Part shown: positions 6,980 through 9,327 of the stretch, in pieces | How positions within the stretch are numbered: the stretch's first letter is position 1 | How the letters are laid out: each line of letters starts with the position of its first letter | Origin: Bacteroidota bacterium | GTDB lineage: Bacteria; Bacteroidota; Bacteroidia; Bacteroidales; PXBB01 | Reading direction: 5' to 3' | Length of the DNA stretch: 9,327 bases | Assembly (NCBI GenBank): GCA_022708385.1 | Contig: JAKIYU010000085.1 | Location: 1-9,327, forward strand | Notes under the pieces: model-generated | The model's input: only the letters and a program-made list of their open reading frames with translations | Database searches by the model: none | Told to the model about the DNA's origin: nothing | Position numbers and translations under genes: made by a program

Positions 6980-7722
6980 TGTTTTTTAATCTTTTCCGGA
7001 AGCCGGGGCTCGCAAAACCTGTTGATGTTTCACAAATAAAAGTGGACATGCATTCGCATCTCATACCGGGTATTGACGATGGTGTTCAATCTATTGAAGA
7101 GGCTGTAAAGCTGGTGGGTTCTTTGAAAGAAGCGGGATTTTCGAAAATAATTACCACCCCTCACGTGATGAACGACACTTACAAGAACACCCCCGAAATT
7201 ATTAAAGAGGGGCTGAAAAACCTTAAAGCTGCTTTGGAAAACGCCCATATTTATATCCCTATCGAAGCTGCTGCCGAATATCTTATTGACGATGGTTTTG
7301 AAAAAATTTTCAAAGAAGGCCGGTTATTGACTATGGGTAAGAAATATATACTTGTTGAGCTCTCGTATTATAACATGCACCATGGTTTCTATGCCCTGGT
7401 TTTCGATTTGCAGATAGCCGGCTATCAGGTTATTCTGGCACACCCCGAACGCTATTCTTATTTTCACGACAAATGGCCGGTTTACGAAGACCTAAAAGCC
7501 AGAGGCATTTTATTTCAATTGAACACCATTTCACTTACAGGTTGTTACAGCCCTAAAGTCCAGAAAGTTGCCGAGAAGCTTATCGACATGGGTTTTTACG
7601 ACTTTGTGGCAACAGACATGCACAACGAAGAATATCTGGCCAACTTCAACAAATCGCTTTATATACCTCACCTTCAGAAGCTTGTAGAATCTGGGCGGCT
7701 AATGAATCACAATCTTATATAA
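6979..7722 (+). CDS. CpsB/YwqE-type PHP-domain protein-tyrosine phosphatase
   Basis: Metal-dependent phosphatase of the PHP superfamily; relatives CpsB and YwqE dephosphorylate the bacterial tyrosine kinase that controls capsule or exopolysaccharide chain export. This 247-residue cytosolic protein has the metal ligands of the family in order: DMHSHLIPGIDDG (23-35; H25, H27, D33/D34), TTPHVM (59-64; H62), E100 in EAAAEY, VELSYYN (126-132), LAHPERY (153-159; H155) and ATDMHN (211-216; D213, H215). Its ATG uses the last base of the rfbB stop, so translation is coupled and both likely serve one surface-polysaccharide pathway. No Wzc-like kinase or Wza-like exporter is in view. It ends five bases before the convergent REC fragment, and I see no obvious hairpin terminator between them. 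The short spacing and missing partners may reflect rearrangement on the right. Confidence 0.93.
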   Translation: MFFNLFRKPGLAKPVDVSQIKVDMHSHLIPGIDDGVQSIEEAVKLVGSLKEAGFSKIITTPHVMNDTYKNTPEIIKEGLKNLKAALENAHIYIPIEAAAEYLIDDGFEKIFKEGRLLTMGKKYILVELSYYNMHHGFYALVFDLQIAGYQVILAHPERYSYFHDKWPVYEDLKARGILFQLNTISLTGCYSPKVQKVAEKLIDMGFYDFVATDMHNEEYLANFNKSLYIPHLQKLVESGRLMNHNLI

Positions 7723-7727
7723 GCTTT

Positions 7728-8222
7728 TTAAACCAGATAATTATTTATCATATTCAGCAATAAATCGCGGTTAACAGGCTTGGACACAAAAAAGTTGAAA
7801 CCGGCATTCATGCATCGTTTTTTATCCTCGGCAGTAGCAAAAGCAGTCTGGGCAATAAGAGGTATATAGCGGTCATTTTTTCTTATATTTTTAGCCACTT
7901 CGCATCCATCAATATCGGGTAATTTATAATCAATAAGTACAATATCTATTTTCTTATTCTTTTTGAATATACTAAGCGCCTCGTAGCCCGACACAGCCGT
8001 AATAATATTTGCTCCTGCCGGCAGCAGCATGGCTTTAAGCAAGTCGCTGCTATGAGTATCATCCTCAACAAGTAAAATGGTTTTATTACTCCAGTTATAC
8101 TTTTTATCGGCAATTACTGCCTTGTGATCAGAAACATCAGAAGCCCCCTTTTCATAGGGCAGGGTAAAAATAAATTCCGTTCCAAATCCTAGCATGGAAT
8201 TAATAGTAATACTTCCCCCCAT
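7728..8222 (-). CDS. Receiver (REC) C-terminal fragment of a hybrid sensor kinase
   Basis: This 164-residue frame is the 3' end of a larger gene. Its first 22 residues (MGGSITINSMLGFGTEF then IFTLP) are the last strands of a HATPase_c domain as found in hybrid histidine kinases, so the ATG is an internal methionine and not a true start. A linker (about 25-45) leads to a complete receiver domain (47-163): acidic pocket E53/D54/D55, phospho-acceptor D98 in VLIDYKLPDIDG, T126 in QTA, and K148 in SKPV. The receiver itself looks functional, but the ATP-binding N, G1 and G2 boxes and the HisKA histidine that should precede it are absent. It overlaps the PAS fragment (8200-8847) by 23 bases in another frame. 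Expression as a stand-alone receiver is possible but unsupported. It is best read as part of a pseudogene. Confidence 0.8.
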   Translation of the reverse strand: MGGSITINSMLGFGTEFIFTLPYEKGASDVSDHKAVIADKKYNWSNKTILLVEDDTHSSDLLKAMLLPAGANIITAVSGYEALSIFKKNKKIDIVLIDYKLPDIDGCEVAKNIRKNDRYIPLIAQTAFATAEDKKRCMNAGFNFFVSKPVNRDLLLNMINNYLV

Positions 8223-8847
8223 AAGACGATTTTAATTTCTCTGATTCTTCAGCTTTAGCCAGAGCAAACTTAAGTTCTTTATTTGTTTTCTTCATTTTTC
8301 TGTTATGCTCTTTGATAGCGTTCTGGTATTTAATTTTCATAGACACATCGCGAGCAATAATGACATGTCCCATAAAGGGATTGTCTTTTCTGGAGAATTT
8401 CGAAATACTCAGCGATACCGGAATCCGCTCGTGGTTTTTTGTGCAAAAATTAAAATACTTTCTTTTTGACTTACTTTCAATAAGCATTTTATAATCAAAT
8501 CCTTCTTCAAGTAACATTTTGATATTCTGGCTTTTCAGTTCCTTTTCTTTATATCCCAGTTTTTGTGTTGTGGCTTTGTTTATAAAAAGAATAACCCCCA
8601 GGTTATCAACCACAATAATGATATTGGCAATGGAATTAAACACATCCTGTGCATAGTGGGTGGTTACTGTTGAATAATTGAGCTCCTCACCCATGAAGTT
8701 GATGCTGTATATAAGACTGTCCATTATGTCTTCGCCGGAAAAAGGGAGGTTCTCGTTGTATTTCTGGTGCGCATATTTCAGCAACAGCCCATTAATCCTG
8801 CGTATAAACAGCTTAAGACACAAATAGGTCGTGAGGTTGGCGTACAT
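8200..8847 (-). CDS. PAS-domain N-terminal fragment of a hybrid sensor kinase
   Basis: This 215-residue frame contains a Bacteroidota-type kinase lead-in (about 17-62, including INFMGEELNYSTVTT at 50-64), one PAS domain (about 65-170; VFNSIANIIIVVDNLG... to HVIIARDVS) and a coiled coil (about 172-206) ending EESEKLKSS, the normal run-in to a HisKA domain. The last seven residues (YGGKYYY and neighbours) are out-of-frame readthrough past the deletion junction. Residues 1 to about 14 are antisense to the istA gene and are not native; the original 5' end has been lost at about 8805-8815. An internal ATG at 8724 (M42) could serve as a start if anything is made. No transmembrane segment remains, so the intact gene may have been cytosolic or lost its sensor. 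Together with the REC fragment this is a broken PAS-HisKA-HATPase-REC gene. Confidence 0.75.
   Translation of the reverse strand: MYANLTTYLCLKLFIRRINGLLLKYAHQKYNENLPFSGEDIMDSLIYSINFMGEELNYSTVTTHYAQDVFNSIANIIIVVDNLGVILFINKATTQKLGYKEKELKSQNIKMLLEEGFDYKMLIESKSKRKYFNFCTKNHERIPVSLSISKFSRKDNPFMGHVIIARDVSMKIKYQNAIKEHNRKMKKTNKELKFALAKAEESEKLKSSYGGKYYY
8214..8229 (-). other. Deletion junction with G6 tract inside the hybrid kinase
   Basis: Reading the minus strand, the PAS part runs to KLKSS (S207/S208, codons 8229-8224), where kinases of this type continue into FLANMSHEIRTP. Instead TAT and six G (8220-8215) follow, then the end of the HATPase domain in the +1 frame. The missing segment corresponds to the whole HisKA and most of HATPase_c, roughly 180-200 codons by family length. 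Removing one G would join the two parts in frame as KLKSSYGGSITINS. Confidence 0.7.
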
Positions 8848-9327
8848 CGCAAGACAGTTCGCAACTATTTAAAGATGACGGAAGACGAGTTCCACAGGTG
8901 GATTGAAAAGCCAAGTCATCAAGCAAGAAAACTGAACATGTACTATGATTATGTTCGCCTATTGTTGGAAACGCACCCCTACCTGTCGGCAGCTCAGGTA
9001 GAAGACCGGCTGAAAGAAGAGTTTTGCGAACTGCCCCAGGTACATAGCAAGACCGTATACAACTTTGTCGAGAACATCCGGAGGCAACATGGCATTAGCA
9101 AGGAAAAACCTAAGCCCCCCCGTCAATATGAGAAGCTGCCTGAACCGGACTATGGGATGTATGCCCAAGCCGACTTTGGGGAATATCATATGCTTACTCA
9201 GGGGAGCGGAAGAAAAAAAGTTTATTTCTTCTGCATGGTATTGTGCCGGAGCCGCCAGAAGTTCGTGTACTTTCAGAGCCTACCGTTCACTTCAGCCAGC
9301 GCCGTGCTGGCACATGAATTGGCATTC
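8806..9327 (+). CDS. istA: IS21-family transposase IstA, partial at both ends
   Basis: The DDE transposase of an IS21-like element acts with its ATPase helper IstB, which would lie beyond the right edge. In frame from about 8806 it reads KQLKTQIGREVGVHRKTV, an HTH DNA-binding segment, then RNYLKMTEDEFHRWIEKP, a linker containing ETHPYLSAAQVEDRLKEEF and HSKTVYNFVENIR, and the start of the catalytic core AQADFGEYH, whose Asp (codon 9172-9174) is the first DDE acid. The frame is open to the last base of the window. No ATG lies in frame upstream near the HTH, and about 15-20 N-terminal codons, the upstream untranslated part and the terminal inverted repeat appear to be missing. The left end is therefore truncated where it meets the kinase fragment. 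Family assignment is confident; activity of this copy is unlikely. Confidence 0.88.
8806..9327 (+). mobile_element. Left-truncated IS21-like insertion sequence, continuing off the window
   Basis: The element is recognised only through istA. Its left terminal repeat and any target duplication are absent, because sequence left of about 8805 already belongs to the kinase gene on the other strand. This points to a deletion after insertion, a recombination between copies, or an assembly join. Confidence 0.6.

Noticed and set aside
7715..7735. Bidirectional terminator between the convergent phosphatase and REC genes
   Set aside because: Only five bases separate the stops, and the local AAGCTTTTTAA has no stable GC-containing stem.
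8959..9189. Minus-strand frame of 76 codons at the right end
   Set aside because: It is antisense to istA, whose HTH and catalytic motifs are clear on the plus strand.

Overview
The window looks like a chromosomal accessory region from a member of the Bacteroidota. The grounds are promoters with the TAnnTTTG -7 element, no purine-rich Shine-Dalgarno sequence before most starts, a cytoplasmic PAS/REC hybrid kinase and an IS21 transposase of types common in that phylum, and low to moderate GC that changes sharply between genes. The species cannot be named from the sequence alone.

Layout. Positions 1-154 hold no recognisable gene. From 155 to 5575 lies what I read as a defence island in two divergent operons. 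Leftward (minus strand) run a wHTH-WYL regulator (1435-2373) and a DUF2130 protein (155-1438), joined by a 4-base ATGA overlap. Rightward (plus strand) run a McrB-like AAA+ motor (2565-4124) and a McrC-like PD-(D/E)XK nuclease (4121-5575), also joined by ATGA. The 190-base divergent spacer has a plausible promoter for each operon and, between them, a perfect 15-bp palindrome (2445-2459) that is a good operator candidate for the WYL protein. The simplest model is that the WYL protein represses both operons in the way CapW/BrxR proteins control other defence islands, while McrBC cleaves modified or foreign DNA. DUF2130, which carries its own GD...ExK nuclease-like signature, may add a second effector.

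Positions 5576-5923 contain a decayed reading frame (5585-5875) and then a promoter. Next come two polysaccharide genes sharing one base: dTDP-glucose 4,6-dehydratase (5924-6979) and a CpsB/YwqE-type PHP-domain tyrosine phosphatase (6979-7722), consistent with capsule or O-antigen production and its control.

Positions 7728 to about 8810 (minus strand) are the remains of a hybrid sensor kinase. A PAS part and a REC part survive, but the whole HisKA/HATPase core between them is missing, and a run of six G at the junction puts the parts one base out of frame. Its 5' end is cut by an IS21-family istA gene (about 8806-9327, plus strand) that lacks its own start and runs off the window. This right-hand end is rearranged DNA, or possibly a misassembly.
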